Notes under the pieces: generated by a model
What the model was told of the DNA's origin: nothing
The model's database searches: none
The model's input: the letters and a program-made list of their open reading frames with translations, nothing else
Made by a program: the position numbers and the translations under genes
In this document: piece after piece, positions 23,172-33,980 of the stretch
Layout: each line of letters begins with the position of its first letter
How positions within the stretch are numbered: the stretch's first letter is position 1
DNA from: Alphaproteobacteria bacterium
Lineage (GTDB): Bacteria > Pseudomonadota > Alphaproteobacteria > Rs-D84
Reading direction: 5' to 3'
DNA length: 64,000 bases
NCBI GenBank assembly: GCA_017630405.1
Contig: JAGBVH010000009.1
Coordinates: 20,691 to 84,690 of the forward strand

Positions 23172-26100
23172 TTAGATATCCAACAACTGCTGCTGACCGT
23201 TGCCTTCGCGTGCCAATTTTTCTGCCTTTTCTTCTTCTTTGGCAATTTCACGCACACGACGGACATACGCACCAGTACCAATTGGTATCAAACGACCAAC
23301 AATCAAGTTTTCGTTAATACCAACTAATTTGTCGGTTGAACCACTGATAGCCGCATCAACCAATACTTTAGTTGTCTGTTGGAACGACGCGTTCGAGATA
23401 AATGAACGTGATGTCAAGGATGCGCGGGTCAAACCAACCAAAACCTGAGAGGCTTCGGCCACACGACCACCATCACGCGCAACACGTGCATTTTCTTCTT
23501 CGAAATCAACACGGTCAACGACCTGGCCCATCAAGAAGCCTGTGTCACCTGGATTTGTGATTTCAACACGACGTGTCATTTCACGTATCAAGATTTCAAT
23601 GTGCTTGTCGTTGATTACCACGCCCTGCAGACGATAAACCTGCTGAATCTGATCAACCATAAAGGTCGCCAAGGCCTTCTGGCCCAAGATACGCAAGATA
23701 TCCTGAGGTACTGGATCACCGTCAACCAACTTTTCAGCCTTGCGCACTGTGTCGCCACTGCGTACCAACAGGTTTGTACCCTTTGGAACAGTGTATTCAA
23801 CAGGCGCTGTGCCATCTGTTGGTTCAATACGAATAATAATCTTGGACTTCGCATCTTCCAGTTCGACTGTACCGTCAACTTCCGCCAACAATGCTGGGTT
23901 GGTTGGACGACGAACTTCCAACAATTCGTTAACACGTGGCAGACCACCAGTAATGTCGCCTGTACGCTTGGTCTGGACAGGAATACGAGCCAAAATATCA
24001 CCAGCAACTACTTTGTCGCCATTGGCAACATTCAATACTGAATAGATTGGCAACAGATATTCCGCAATCTTTTTGCCACCAACAGAAATTACATTGCCCT
24101 TGTCGTCAACCAATGTGACCGCAGGTTTCAATGCCTTTTTGGTGTTTGTTTTCCAGTTAATAACCTTGCGCGAGACGATACCTGTCATGGAATCTACTTC
24201 TTCCTGATAAGATACGTTTTCAACCAAGTCATTAAAGTTTACAATACCGTCTTTTTCAGCGATGATTGTATTTGAGTATGGATCCCATTCTGCAACCTTG
24301 GCACCCTTTTCAACCTTGTCGCCTTCGTTAACAATCAACATAGATGCGTATGGCAAGTTGCTGCTGAACAATTCTTTGCCTTCGTCATCAACAACCAGCA
24401 ATTTACCATTGCGTGACAGAACAACAATACGGCCTGAACTGTTCTTAATTGTGTTAACACCCGACAGTTTGATTGTACCGGATACAGGAACTTCGATAAA
24501 GTGACTTTCCGCACCACCAGCAGCAACACCACCAATGTGGAAAGTACGCAATGTCAACTGTGTACCTGGTTCACCAATCGACTGACCTGCGATAACACCA
24601 ACCGCTTCGCCAACGTGTACCAACGCATTACGCGACAAGTCCATACCATAACATTTTGCACACAGACCGTCACTGCAACATGTCAGAACGCTGCGAACAT
24701 CAACGCTTGGCAGACCGGATTCGTTAATTGCCTTGGATGCAGCCTTGGTAATCAATTCGCCCGCTGGAACAATAACTTCTTTGGTGATTGGATGGATAAT
24801 GTCATGTGCCGCTGTGCGACCCAATACTACATCACCCAGCGCAACAGACAATGTCGAGCCCTGATATACAGGTTTCGCTGTGATGAATTCTGTTGTACCA
24901 CAGTCGTGTTCTGTAATAACTGTGTTCTGGGCCAATTCAACCAAACGACGTGTCAAGTAACCAGCGTCAGCTGTCTTCAAAGCCGTGTCAGACATACCTT
25001 TACGCGCACCGTGGGTGGATGTAAAGTATTCCGCCATGGTCAAACCTTCTTTAAAGTTCGATACAATTGGAACTTCAATAATAGAACCGTCTGGTTTCGC
25101 CATCATACCACGCATACCAGCCAACTGCTGAATCTGACGCTTGGAACCACGAGCACCTGACAACGCCATCATATAAACTGAATTCCAGTTGTCGCCTGTG
25201 GATTTACCCAATGCAGCATATGCCATATCACCCAGTTTGTCGGTTGTTTTCTGCCACATATCGACCAGTTTGTTATAACGTTCGCCGCCAGACAGCAAAC
25301 CGTTCTGATACTGTTCTTCGATTTCCTGTGCAGCCGCTTCGGATTCTGCGATAATAGCTTTCTTTTCTTCTGGAATAACGATGTCGTCATAACCAATGGA
25401 AATACCACTGCGTGCCGCCTGTTCGAAACCTGTGTCCTTCAAAGCGTCAGCCAACAGAATCATCGCTTTGTCACCGCAACGTTCGTATGTTGTAGCCAAC
25501 AATGCCTTGATTTCTTTCACTGGCATTACTTTGTTAACCAAGTCGAAGTCCATTTTGTCAGACTTTGGCAACAATTCACCCAAAATCATACGACCCGCTG
25601 TTGTCTGGTATGTTTTACCATTGATACGGGCAACAATTGGTGTGTGCAGTGTGATTGTCTTGTTTTCCAAGGCCAATTTAACTTCGTCCATGTTCGCAAA
25701 ACGTGGTGATTTTTCATCGTGTTCACCGTTAATCAACGAAATGTAGTAAACACCCAATACCATGTCTTGGGATGGAACAATCATTGGCGCACCGTTCGCA
25801 GGTGACAATACGTTGTTCGATGACAACATCAATGTGCGCGCTTCCAATTGTGCTTCCAACGAGATTGGAACGTGAACGGACATCTGGTCACCGTCAAAGT
25901 CAGCGTTGAATCCAGCGCATACCAATGGGTGCAGACGGATTGCCTTGCCTTCAATCAGAACTGGTTCAAATGCCAGCAATGACAGACGGTGCAAAGTTGG
26001 CGCACGGTTCAACAATACTGGATGTTCGTGGATAACCTTTTCCAAAATTTCCCATACAACATCTTCGCCGTTTTCAACCATCTTGCGGGCTGTTTTAATT

Positions 26101-27281
26101 GTGTTTGCATAATCGCCAGCCATCAAACGCGCAAATACAAATGGTTTGAACAATTCCAATGCCATTGTCTTGGGCAGACCAACCTGATGCAATTTCAATG
26201 TTGGACCAGATACAATAACCGAACGACCGGAATAGTCTACACGTTTACCCAACATGTTCATACGGAAACGACCAGACTTACCGCGCAAAGAGTCAGACAA
26301 TGACTTTAATGGACGACGGTTCTGGGATACCATTGGACGCGCCTTGTGGCCGTTATCGAACAATGAATCAACCGCTTCCTGCAGCATGCGCTTTTCATTG
26401 CGAACGATGATTTCTGGGGCGTGCATTTCCATAAAGCGTTTCAAACGGTTATTACGGATGATAACACGACGATACAAATCGTTCAGGTCAGATGCCGCAA
26501 CATGGCCCGCATCCAATGTGACCAATGGACGCATATCTGGTGGAATTACTGGGATAATGTCAGGCATCATCCAGGCAGGTTCTGTTTTGGAATCCAAGAA
26601 CGCTTCAACCAATTTCAACTGTTTAATCAGGGCTTTGCGTTTTGCTTCGGATTTTGTTTCGCTTAATTCTGCGCGCAAACGTGTGCGTTCATCGCCCATA
26701 TCCAGATTTGCGATGATGGAACGTACACCTTCGGCACCAATGCCAACATGGAACGCATCCGCACCAAATTCTTCAACTGCGGCCTGATATTCATCTTCGC
26801 TGATGACATCGTATTGTTTCAAGTTGGTCAAACCTGGTTCAATAACAATGTATGCATCGTATGAGATAACCTGTTCCAATTTCTTTTGTGGCAAATTGTT
26901 CAACAGAGTTGCAATTTTACCTTCGCGCAGGAACCATGTGTGCGCAACAGGCATTGCCAATTTAATGTGTCCCATGCGTTCGCGACGAACAGAAGAAGAG
27001 CCAACTTCGACCCCACAACGTTCACAAACAACGCCACGGAACTTGATTCTTTTATATTTACCACAGGCACATTCGTAATCCTTGACAGGTCCGAAAATCT
27101 GCTGGCAGAACAAACCCTCTGCTTCTGGTTTCATCGAGTGATAGTTAATTGTTTCTGGTTTTTTAACTTCACCATGTGACCAGGACAAGATTTCTTCTGG
27201 GGATGCAATTGTAATGCGCAAGGCATCAAACTGTTCCTTGGTTTCAATTTGTCCAAATATCTTTTGCAACATATTGCTCAT
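23172..27281 (-). CDS. rpoC: RNA polymerase beta' subunit
   Basis: 1369 residues. Zinc-binding CACGKYKR...CERCGVE near residue 70, active-site NADFDGDQM near 460 that holds the catalytic Mg2+, and a second zinc site with CCSDGLCAKCYG near 880. Length and domain order are standard for proteobacteria. Ribosome site AAGGAG before the ATG. It follows rpoB after 89 bases holding a large inverted repeat. Confidence 0.98.
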   Translation of the reverse strand: MSNMLQKIFGQIETKEQFDALRITIASPEEILSWSHGEVKKPETINYHSMKPEAEGLFCQQIFGPVKDYECACGKYKRIKFRGVVCERCGVEVGSSSVRRERMGHIKLAMPVAHTWFLREGKIATLLNNLPQKKLEQVISYDAYIVIEPGLTNLKQYDVISEDEYQAAVEEFGADAFHVGIGAEGVRSIIANLDMGDERTRLRAELSETKSEAKRKALIKQLKLVEAFLDSKTEPAWMMPDIIPVIPPDMRPLVTLDAGHVAASDLNDLYRRVIIRNNRLKRFMEMHAPEIIVRNEKRMLQEAVDSLFDNGHKARPMVSQNRRPLKSLSDSLRGKSGRFRMNMLGKRVDYSGRSVIVSGPTLKLHQVGLPKTMALELFKPFVFARLMAGDYANTIKTARKMVENGEDVVWEILEKVIHEHPVLLNRAPTLHRLSLLAFEPVLIEGKAIRLHPLVCAGFNADFDGDQMSVHVPISLEAQLEARTLMLSSNNVLSPANGAPMIVPSQDMVLGVYYISLINGEHDEKSPRFANMDEVKLALENKTITLHTPIVARINGKTYQTTAGRMILGELLPKSDKMDFDLVNKVMPVKEIKALLATTYERCGDKAMILLADALKDTGFEQAARSGISIGYDDIVIPEEKKAIIAESEAAAQEIEEQYQNGLLSGGERYNKLVDMWQKTTDKLGDMAYAALGKSTGDNWNSVYMMALSGARGSKRQIQQLAGMRGMMAKPDGSIIEVPIVSNFKEGLTMAEYFTSTHGARKGMSDTALKTADAGYLTRRLVELAQNTVITEHDCGTTEFITAKPVYQGSTLSVALGDVVLGRTAAHDIIHPITKEVIVPAGELITKAASKAINESGLPSVDVRSVLTCCSDGLCAKCYGMDLSRNALVHVGEAVGVIAGQSIGEPGTQLTLRTFHIGGVAAGGAESHFIEVPVSGTIKLSGVNTIKNSSGRIVVLSRNGKLLVVDDEGKELFSSNLPYASMLIVNEGDKVEKGAKVAEWDPYSNTIIAEKDGIVNFNDLVENVSYQEEVDSMTGIVSRKVINWKTNTKKALKPAVTLVDDKGNVISVGGKKIAEYLLPIYSVLNVANGDKVVAGDILARIPVQTKRTGDITGGLPRVNELLEVRRPTNPALLAEVDGTVELEDAKSKIIIRIEPTDGTAPVEYTVPKGTNLLVRSGDTVRKAEKLVDGDPVPQDILRILGQKALATFMVDQIQQVYRLQGVVINDKHIEILIREMTRRVEITNPGDTGFLMGQVVDRVDFEEENARVARDGGRVAEASQVLVGLTRASLTSRSFISNASFQQTTKVLVDAAISGSTDKLVGINENLIVGRLIPIGTGAYVRRVREIAKEEEKAEKLAREGNGQQQLLDI

Positions 27282-27308
27282 TATATTTCGCTCCTTATAA
27301 GATAGTTT

Positions 27309-27374
27309 TTAGTTGTTAGTGTGGCTAGTGGTTAGGGTGTGGGGTGTGTGCCCCACACCAATGCTAACAACTAA
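27309..27374 (-). repeat. Nested inverted repeat between rpoB and rpoC
   Basis: Outer arms TTAGTTGTTAG (27309-27319) and CTAACAACTAA (27364-27374, overlapping the rpoB stop). Inner 9-bp stem GGTGTGGGG / CCCCACACC (27336-27344 and 27351-27359). It forms a strong hairpin in the rpoB-rpoC message: a likely RNase site or stability element. It has no T-run. Confidence 0.65.
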
Positions 27375-30300
27375 TCTACTTTCTTGGGTGTCATTGCCAG
27401 ACCCAATCCACGCAATTCGCGTACGAATACGTTGAATGCTTCTGGTGTGCCAGTTTGGATATCGTCACTGCCCGAAATGATGGATTCATACATCTTGTTT
27501 CGGCCCGCGATATCGTCAGACTTGACAGTTAACATTTCACGCAGCAAGTGTGCGGCACCGTGTGCTTCCAGCGCCCATACTTCCATTTCACCCAGACGCT
27601 GACCACCCATGTGGGCCTTACCAGACAATGGCTGTTGAGTGACCAGAGAATAACTGCCGGTGGAACGTGCGTGAATCTTGTCATCAACAAAGTGATGCAG
27701 TTTCATCATGTACATAACACCAACTGTTACAGGACGAGCAAACTTTTCGCCGGTCATACCGTCGTATAAGTCGAACTGACCTGTTTCTGGCAATTTAGCC
27801 AATTTCAACATGCTGCGAATGTCTTCTGGGGTCGCACCGTCAAATGTTGGTGTTGCCATTGGAACACCGTCACGCAACAAGGCGGCTTCGGCACGAATAT
27901 CTGTATCTGTCATTTTATCCAGCTTTTCAGATGTTTCTTTGCCATAGATTTTGCCCATTACATTACGCAAATCGTCTGTGACTGCACGTTTTGCTTTGAC
28001 CTCGTCCAGAACCGCACCAATCTGGGCACCCAATGTGCGGGCAGCCATACCAAGGTGAGTTTCCAAAATCTGGCCAATGTTCATACGTGAAGGCACACCC
28101 AATGGATTCAATACCAAGTCAACTGGTGTACCGTCCGCCAAGTGTGGCATATCTTCGACAGGAACAACCTTGGATACAATACCCTTGTTTCCGTGACGAC
28201 CCGCCATTTTATCACCCGGCTGCAATTTCATTTTGTGTGCGATGTATACTTTTACTTCTTTCAATACACCAGCATTCAAAGAATTGCTTTCTGTTGCTTT
28301 GGCAATTTCCGCATCCGCTTTTTCATTCAGTGCCTTTAATTTGATTGTATGCTGTTCACGCAATTCATCAATCTTGGCCTGTGCTTCTTTGTTCGCAACG
28401 ACCAATTTCTTGACATCTGATGGACGGATACCTTCGAATACTTCGCCAGTCAATTTTTTACCAACAAATGGTTTCAAACTGCCTGTGCCCGCTTCGATAA
28501 CCATATTTTCTGCGATCTGGAAAATCTGATCAGCAAAGCCTTTTTCGATAATAGCGATTTCTTCTTCGCGGTCTTTGTTAATCTTTTCAATCTTTTCCAA
28601 TTCAATCATCTGGGTACGTTCGTCTTTTTTAACACCATGACGTGTCAAGACATTAACACCGATAACTGTACCTTCTTCGTTTGGTCCAACGCGCAAGGAT
28701 GTATCCTTAACATTCAATGCCTTTTCACCAAAGATGTTACGCAACAGTGCTTCTTCTGGGGTCAACAATGTTTCTGATTTTGGAGAAACACGACCAACCA
28801 AGATGTCGCCCTGTTTTACGCGTGCACCAACATAGATGATACCGGATTCGTCCAGATTCTTTAAGGCTTCTTCGCTGACGTTTGGAATATCACGTGTCAA
28901 AGATTCTGGGCCCAACTGGGTGTCGCGCACCTTGAATTCTTTTTCAACGATTTTCACAGATGTGAATACGTCATCGCGTGAAATGCGTTCGGAAATAACG
29001 ATAGAGTCTTCGTAGTTATATCCGCGCCATGGCATAAAGGCAACCAATACGTTGCGGCCCAATGCCAATTCGCCATAGTTCATCGAAGAACCGTCAGCAA
29101 TAATGTCGCCCGCAGAAATGCGATCGCCAACCTTGACCAATGGTTTCTGGTGAATCAATGTTTCACTGTTAGAACGTTCAAATTTTTCCAAGTTATAAAT
29201 ATCTACACCCGTCACAACGTTGCGGCTGTTCATACATTTAACCACGATACGATTTGCGTCCACAGATTCTACGATACCACTGTGTTTAGCAACCTTACCT
29301 GTGCGGGAATCACGCGCAACTTCGCGTTCGATACCTGTACCGACCAATGGTGCCTGAACGCGCAGCAAAGGAACACCCTGACGCTGCATGTTCGAACCCA
29401 TCAACGCACGGTTCGCGTCGTCGTTTTCAACGAATGGAATCAAACCAGTTGCAATAGATACTACCTGACGTGGTTCTACGTCGATTAAGTCAACTTCGTC
29501 CTTGGATACCATAGTAAATTCACCGTCAACACGGGCTGTGACCATTTCTTCGGCCAACTGACCATCTTTTGTTGTTGGTGTGTTACCCTGGGCAATTTTG
29601 TGACCCAATTCTTCGTCAGCAGTCAGATATACCATCTTGTCTGTGATGCGGCTGTTTTCTACTACATAGTATGGTGTTTCGATAAAGCCATATGGATTTA
29701 CGCGTGCGTATGTTGACAAGTGGTTAATCAAACCAATGTTCGCACCTTCTGGGGTGTGAATTGGACACAGACGACCATAGTGTGTTGGGTGAACGTCACG
29801 AACATCGATACCAGCACGTTCGCGGTTCAAACCACCAGGACCCAAAGCAGAAATCAAACGTTTGTGTTCCAATTCCGCCAATGGGTTATATGCGTCCATA
29901 AACTGTGACAACTGAGATGTGCCCAAGAATTCAGATACCAATGACATCAATGGTTTTACATTGATAACATCCTGAGGCTGCATATTCGCAATGTTTGGGG
30001 ATGACAGGCTTTCGCGTACCAAACGTTCGATACGAACCATACCAGTACGGAAGTTCTGTTCCAACAATTCGCCAACTGTACGAACACGACGATTAGACAA
30101 GTTGTCGATATCATCAACTGTATCTTTGCGGTCGATGATGTTTGTTAATGTTTTCAATACCGCCAAGAAGTCGGCCTTGGTCAACAAGCGTTCATCTTCT
30201 GGTTTTTTGCCAGAATCAATCTTTAAGCGTTTGTTCATCTTGAAACGACCAACAGCAGACAAATCATAGTATGCAGGTTCAAAACCCTGACGCATAAACA

Positions 30301-31507
30301 GGTTGATTGCCGCTTCCAGTGTTGGACGTTCGCCTGGGCGGATAATGTTATAGATTTCAATCAATGCTTCTTCGCGATTTGTGGTCTTGTCAGCCATCAA
30401 AGTATTGCGCATATGTGCAGAGATTGTGTTGTTGTCGATGGAAATCAGGCTGATTTCTTTGACATTCATTTTATCCAAATCGTTCAAAACTTCTTCGGTA
30501 ATTTCTGTACCCGCTGGGAATACAACTTCTTCGCCAGACATAACTGGGTCAAACAGATATTCGCCGACCAAAGATTCTGGCAACATACCAAACTTTTTGG
30601 ATGCGTCCATCATCTTTTTCAAACGTTTTGCGTTCAAACGGTCACCCTTGGATGCCAGTTCTTTTTTGTCTTTTGGATTGAACAAATCATAATTCAAACG
30701 ATATTTATCCAAGCCTTCGAAACTGGCTGTTTCGCCAACCCAGAATTTACCATCAAAGGCAACAGGGATGCGTTTGTAGAATGCGGACAGAATTTCTGTA
30801 TCAGACATACCACGAATAGATGGTTTGCGTGGTTCAGCCAACCATTTCTTTTCGTCTTCGGCCGCTGGCAAGCAACGCAACAGAACTGTTGCAGGAATCT
30901 TGCGGCGACGATCGATACGAACATAAATTACGCCCTTGGATTCTTCAAAGTCAATCCATGAACCATGTTCTGGGATAATACGCGCAGTGTATGTGATTGG
31001 GTTTCCAGCAACCTTTGCTTCTTTTGTTGTCGCAAACACAACACCCTGGGCACGATGCATTTGTGAAACAATTACGCGTTCCACACCTGATGCGATAAAG
31101 CTGCCGCGTTCAGTCATTAACGGCACTTCGCCCATAAATATTTCTTGTTCCTTGATATCGCGCAAAGTCTTTTTGCCATCTTCGGCGATGTCCCATAAAA
31201 TCAATCTCAGCTTCAATTTCAACTTGCTGGAGTATGTCATGTTACGCAACATGCATTCTTTTACATTGTATACAGGTTTGTCCAATGTATATTCCACAAA
31301 TTCCAAGTCGGCAATGCCGGCATAATCTTTGATTGGGAACATAGAAGAGAATACATTTTGCAACCCCTTGTTTTTGCGATTTTGGGGTTCAACATCTGCC
31401 TGCAAGAAATCCTTGTAGGAATCATATTGTATTTCAACTAAATCAGGAAGCGGAGTTTGCAAAAAACTTTTACCAAAAGATTTTCTAAGTTTCTGGATAA
31501 CTGCCAT
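27371..31507 (-). CDS. rpoB: RNA polymerase beta subunit
   Basis: 1378 residues from ATG 31507 (MAVIQKLRKSFGKSF), 8 bases after AAGGAT; a frame opening at 31540 lacks support. Conserved elements include the rifampicin region with SQLSQFMDAYNPLAELEHKR and SALGPGGL, and KMAGRHGNKG in the C-terminal half. In the rifampicin region it has ...QFMDAYNPLAELEHKR where E. coli has ...QFMDQNNPLSEITHKR, the usual alphaproteobacterial type of variation. Core transcription enzyme. Confidence 0.98.
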   Translation of the reverse strand: MAVIQKLRKSFGKSFLQTPLPDLVEIQYDSYKDFLQADVEPQNRKNKGLQNVFSSMFPIKDYAGIADLEFVEYTLDKPVYNVKECMLRNMTYSSKLKLKLRLILWDIAEDGKKTLRDIKEQEIFMGEVPLMTERGSFIASGVERVIVSQMHRAQGVVFATTKEAKVAGNPITYTARIIPEHGSWIDFEESKGVIYVRIDRRRKIPATVLLRCLPAAEDEKKWLAEPRKPSIRGMSDTEILSAFYKRIPVAFDGKFWVGETASFEGLDKYRLNYDLFNPKDKKELASKGDRLNAKRLKKMMDASKKFGMLPESLVGEYLFDPVMSGEEVVFPAGTEITEEVLNDLDKMNVKEISLISIDNNTISAHMRNTLMADKTTNREEALIEIYNIIRPGERPTLEAAINLFMRQGFEPAYYDLSAVGRFKMNKRLKIDSGKKPEDERLLTKADFLAVLKTLTNIIDRKDTVDDIDNLSNRRVRTVGELLEQNFRTGMVRIERLVRESLSSPNIANMQPQDVINVKPLMSLVSEFLGTSQLSQFMDAYNPLAELEHKRLISALGPGGLNRERAGIDVRDVHPTHYGRLCPIHTPEGANIGLINHLSTYARVNPYGFIETPYYVVENSRITDKMVYLTADEELGHKIAQGNTPTTKDGQLAEEMVTARVDGEFTMVSKDEVDLIDVEPRQVVSIATGLIPFVENDDANRALMGSNMQRQGVPLLRVQAPLVGTGIEREVARDSRTGKVAKHSGIVESVDANRIVVKCMNSRNVVTGVDIYNLEKFERSNSETLIHQKPLVKVGDRISAGDIIADGSSMNYGELALGRNVLVAFMPWRGYNYEDSIVISERISRDDVFTSVKIVEKEFKVRDTQLGPESLTRDIPNVSEEALKNLDESGIIYVGARVKQGDILVGRVSPKSETLLTPEEALLRNIFGEKALNVKDTSLRVGPNEEGTVIGVNVLTRHGVKKDERTQMIELEKIEKINKDREEEIAIIEKGFADQIFQIAENMVIEAGTGSLKPFVGKKLTGEVFEGIRPSDVKKLVVANKEAQAKIDELREQHTIKLKALNEKADAEIAKATESNSLNAGVLKEVKVYIAHKMKLQPGDKMAGRHGNKGIVSKVVPVEDMPHLADGTPVDLVLNPLGVPSRMNIGQILETHLGMAARTLGAQIGAVLDEVKAKRAVTDDLRNVMGKIYGKETSEKLDKMTDTDIRAEAALLRDGVPMATPTFDGATPEDIRSMLKLAKLPETGQFDLYDGMTGEKFARPVTVGVMYMMKLHHFVDDKIHARSTGSYSLVTQQPLSGKAHMGGQRLGEMEVWALEAHGAAHLLREMLTVKSDDIAGRNKMYESIISGSDDIQTGTPEAFNVFVRELRGLGLAMTPKKVD

Positions 31508-31596
31508 CGGTTTTAATCCTTTTTTTTGTGCGTTTTGCAAACGAAACGATATTGTAATACCGTCTTTATTTTTCTTATGTCTTTTTACGCCTTTGT

Positions 31597-31626
31597 GCCC
31601 GCATGGGATTTTCTTCCCACGCGGGC
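31597..31626 (-). promoter_or_regulatory. Intercistronic hairpin rplL-rpoB
   Basis: On minus: GCCCGC, mismatch, TGGGA, loop AGAAAA, TCCCA, mismatch, GCGGGC (12-bp stem with one mismatch). Such hairpins between rplL and rpoB are RNase III/attenuation sites in other bacteria. A smaller GAACC-GATT-GGTTC hairpin sits just after the rplL stop (31665-31678). Confidence 0.6.
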
Positions 31627-31687
31627 GGCGTTTCGGCCATAATTTCTATGACCTTATTTTTTAGAACCAATCGGTTCCACGATTGAA

Positions 31688-32053
31688 TTACTTCAATTCA
31701 ACCTTGGCACCAGCTGCTTCCAATGTTGCCTTCAGCTTTTCAGCTTCGTCTTTTGCAACACCTTCTTTGACAGCCTTAGGTGCGGATTCAACCAAAGCTT
31801 TCGCTTCGCCCAAACCCAAACCTGTGATGTCTTTTACAGCTTTGATAACAGCCAATTTGCCTGCGCCTGCATCTACTAAGACAACATCAAAGTCTGTCTT
31901 TTCTTCTGCAGCAGCAGCGGCTGGGCCAGCAGCAACAGCAACAGCTGCAGCAGCGCTAACGCCCCATGTTTCTTCCAATGCTTTGGACAGTTCAACTGCT
32001 TCCAAAACAGTCAATTTTGACAATTCTTCAACTAATTTCTGAATGTCTGCCAT
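31688..32053 (-). CDS. rplL: 50S ribosomal protein L7/L12
   Basis: 121 residues: N-terminal dimer helices ([21 protein letters not shown]), Ala-rich hinge, and the C-terminal factor-binding domain with KIAVIK-type sequence ([20 protein letters not shown]). It forms the stalk that recruits translation GTPases and binds L10. The operon order rplK-rplA-rplJ-rplL-rpoB-rpoC is intact. Confidence 0.97.
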   Translation of the reverse strand: MADIQKLVEELSKLTVLEAVELSKALEETWGVSAAAAVAVAAGPAAAAAEEKTDFDVVLVDAGAGKLAVIKAVKDITGLGLGEAKALVESAPKAVKEGVAKDEAEKLKATLEAAGAKVELK

Positions 32054-32101
32054 TTTAGTACTCCTATTGGGTAGGTCAGAATAGGCTTTCTATTCTGATG
32101 T

Positions 32102-32581
32102 TTATTGTTCTTTTTTTCCATACTCTGCTGAAACACGTGCAAGGCGTGAACCTGGTTCGACCAAGATACGCGCGATTGTACCACGAATTTCCAACAGGGA
32201 AGGAAGCTTGGATAATTGCATAACGCCGTCCGCATTCAGAACGTCTGCATCCATTTTACCACCAACGATTGTCAAATTTGGGTGTTCTTCCGCAAATTTT
32301 GCCAATACTTTGGTAACCGCCAAACCGTCAGTTGCAACAGCAACAGCAGTTGGACGCTTTAACATATCAGATACAGGTTCGAATTCGGTGTCTTTCAACG
32401 CCAATTTCATCAAACGGTTTTTGACAACTTTGAAAACGGAAACCAATGGGCGTAATTCATTACGCAGGCCTTCGAATTCTTTTACAGTCAAACCATGGTT
32501 TTCAATAACGAAAACACCGTTTGCTTCTTTCAGGGACGACTGCAACGCTGAAATCAAATCTGATTTTTCTTCGCGTCTCAT
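32102..32581 (-). CDS. rplJ: 50S ribosomal protein L10
   Basis: 159 residues: N-terminal RNA-binding part with NHGLTVKEFEGLRNELR and FKVVKNRLMKLAL, then the C-terminal helix that carries L7/L12 dimers. In bacteria L10 with L12 represses its own operon by binding the leader; a structured leader of about 180 bases precedes it here. rplL follows after 48 bases. Confidence 0.97.
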   Translation of the reverse strand: MRREEKSDLISALQSSLKEANGVFVIENHGLTVKEFEGLRNELRPLVSVFKVVKNRLMKLALKDTEFEPVSDMLKRPTAVAVATDGLAVTKVLAKFAEEHPNLTIVGGKMDADVLNADGVMQLSKLPSLLEIRGTIARILVEPGSRLARVSAEYGKKEQ

Positions 32582-32765
32582 CTATTTTTCCTTCAAGCTT
32601 CTGTTTTGTTAACTTTCCATCCAAGGTTACCCTTGGGTGGGGCTTCGTTCCTGCCCCAAAGAATTTTTTCTTTGTCTATGATGGGAATTAAGCAACCTAT
32701 GTCACACCATCAGTCTTGGACAGAAATCTGTTTTGCGACCAGATTAAAAATCCGGTCGCAGTCAA
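32582..32765 (-). promoter_or_regulatory. L10 leader, with hairpin after rplA
   Basis: On minus, directly after rplA: TGCGACC...GGTCGCA hairpin (32734-32760, 10 bp with one mismatch, followed by AAAA, not T). Further on, GGGGC-AGGAACGAA-GCCCC (about 32638-32656) and purine-rich single strands. Position and size fit the autogenous L10-L12 binding leader; no covariance check was possible. Confidence 0.55.
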
Positions 32766-33440
32766 TTATTTTGCATCTACTTTCAGACCTGGGCCCTGAG
32801 TTGTAGCAACAGAGATACCCAAGATATACTGACCCTTGGCGGATGCAGGTTTGATTTTCTTTAACTGATCAATCAAAGCATTTGCATTTTCAACCAATTT
32901 AGCGGTTTCAAATGACATTTTACCAATACCAGCGTGGATAATGCCCTTCTTTTCAGCACGGTATTCAATCTGACCAGCCTTGGCAGTCGCAACTGCTTCT
33001 GCTACGTTGTTTGTAACAGTGCCCAATTTTGGGTTTGGCATCAGGCCCTTTGGACCCAAGATGCGTGCAACCTTGGACATTTTTGGCATCATGTCAGGTG
33101 TTGCGATAACGCGGTCAAAGTTGATATTGCCCGCCGCAACTGCTTCAATCAATTCTTCGCCACCAACAACATCGGCACCTGCCTTTTTGGCCTCTTCCTG
33201 AGCATTAACTGTGAAAACAGCAACGCGTACGGATTTACCTGTGCCATTTGGCAAAGACAACATACCACGAATGTTCTGGTCTGCTTTTGTTACATCGATA
33301 CCCAAACGGATAGCGATTTCCAATGTTTCATCGAATTTCTTGGACGCATATTCACGCAATGTTTCAATTGCTTCGTTCAAAGAATACACTTTTTCTGTAT
33401 CCAAGTTCTTCCAAGTCTGTTGTTTTTTAGTCAGTTTCAT
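32766..33440 (-). CDS. rplA: 50S ribosomal protein L1
   Basis: 224 residues with the L1 signature in GVDVVGGEELIE-type context (AGADVVGGEEL) and RILGPKGLMPNPKLGTV. It binds 23S rRNA at the L1 stalk and represses its own operon in other bacteria. rplK precedes it by 4 bases, so translation is coupled. Confidence 0.97.
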   Translation of the reverse strand: MKLTKKQQTWKNLDTEKVYSLNEAIETLREYASKKFDETLEIAIRLGIDVTKADQNIRGMLSLPNGTGKSVRVAVFTVNAQEEAKKAGADVVGGEELIEAVAAGNINFDRVIATPDMMPKMSKVARILGPKGLMPNPKLGTVTNNVAEAVATAKAGQIEYRAEKKGIIHAGIGKMSFETAKLVENANALIDQLKKIKPASAKGQYILGISVATTQGPGLKVDAK

Positions 33441-33444
33441 GATA

Positions 33445-33876
33445 TTACTCCTCTACCTTTACGCCCATAGAACGGCACTGACCCGCAACAATGTTCATAG
33501 CGGATTCAATGGAAGAGCAATTCAAGTCAGGCATTTTTGCTTCGGCAATTTCTTTAATCTGAGCCTTGGATAATGTACCAACAAAGTCACGACCTGGCTT
33601 GTGAGAACCGATTTTCAACTTCAATGCTTTTTTGATATAGTACGATACAGGAGGCAATTTCATAATAAATTCGAAACTGCGATCTGTGTAAACAGTGATA
33701 ATGCAAGGAATTGGCATTCCTGGTTCTTTATCAGATGTTCTATCGTTAAACTGTTTGCAGAATTCTGCAATATTTACACCGTTGGCACCCAACGCCGGAC
33801 CAATAGGAGGCGCAGGATTAGCCTGTTTTGCAGGAACGACCAATTTGACCATCCCCTTAACTTCTTTTTTTGCCAT
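33445..33876 (-). CDS. rplK: 50S ribosomal protein L11
   Basis: 143 residues, with [24 protein letters not shown] at the N-terminus and the C-terminal RNA-binding half containing [20 protein letters not shown]. It binds the GTPase-associated centre of 23S rRNA and is needed for stringent signalling by RelA-type enzymes. The gene begins an uninterrupted rplK-rplA pair about 104 bases after nusG. Confidence 0.97.
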   Translation of the reverse strand: MAKKEVKGMVKLVVPAKQANPAPPIGPALGANGVNIAEFCKQFNDRTSDKEPGMPIPCIITVYTDRSFEFIMKLPPVSYYIKKALKLKIGSHKPGRDFVGTLSKAQIKEIAEAKMPDLNCSSIESAMNIVAGQCRSMGVKVEE

Positions 33877-33980
33877 TTTTTCACTCCGTTTTTTTTGGTT
33901 AGTGTCGTGGTACGATATGGCGTATCTACCACGGGTTGCTGTGATTTTACTGAATATTTTTCAGAAAACCACAAAAAACT

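Noticed and set aside
24501-25160. 219-codon open frame on plus, opposite rpoC
   Set aside because: It lies wholly inside rpoC on the other strand, with no ribosome site and an odd Cys/Thr/Asn composition typical of antisense frames.
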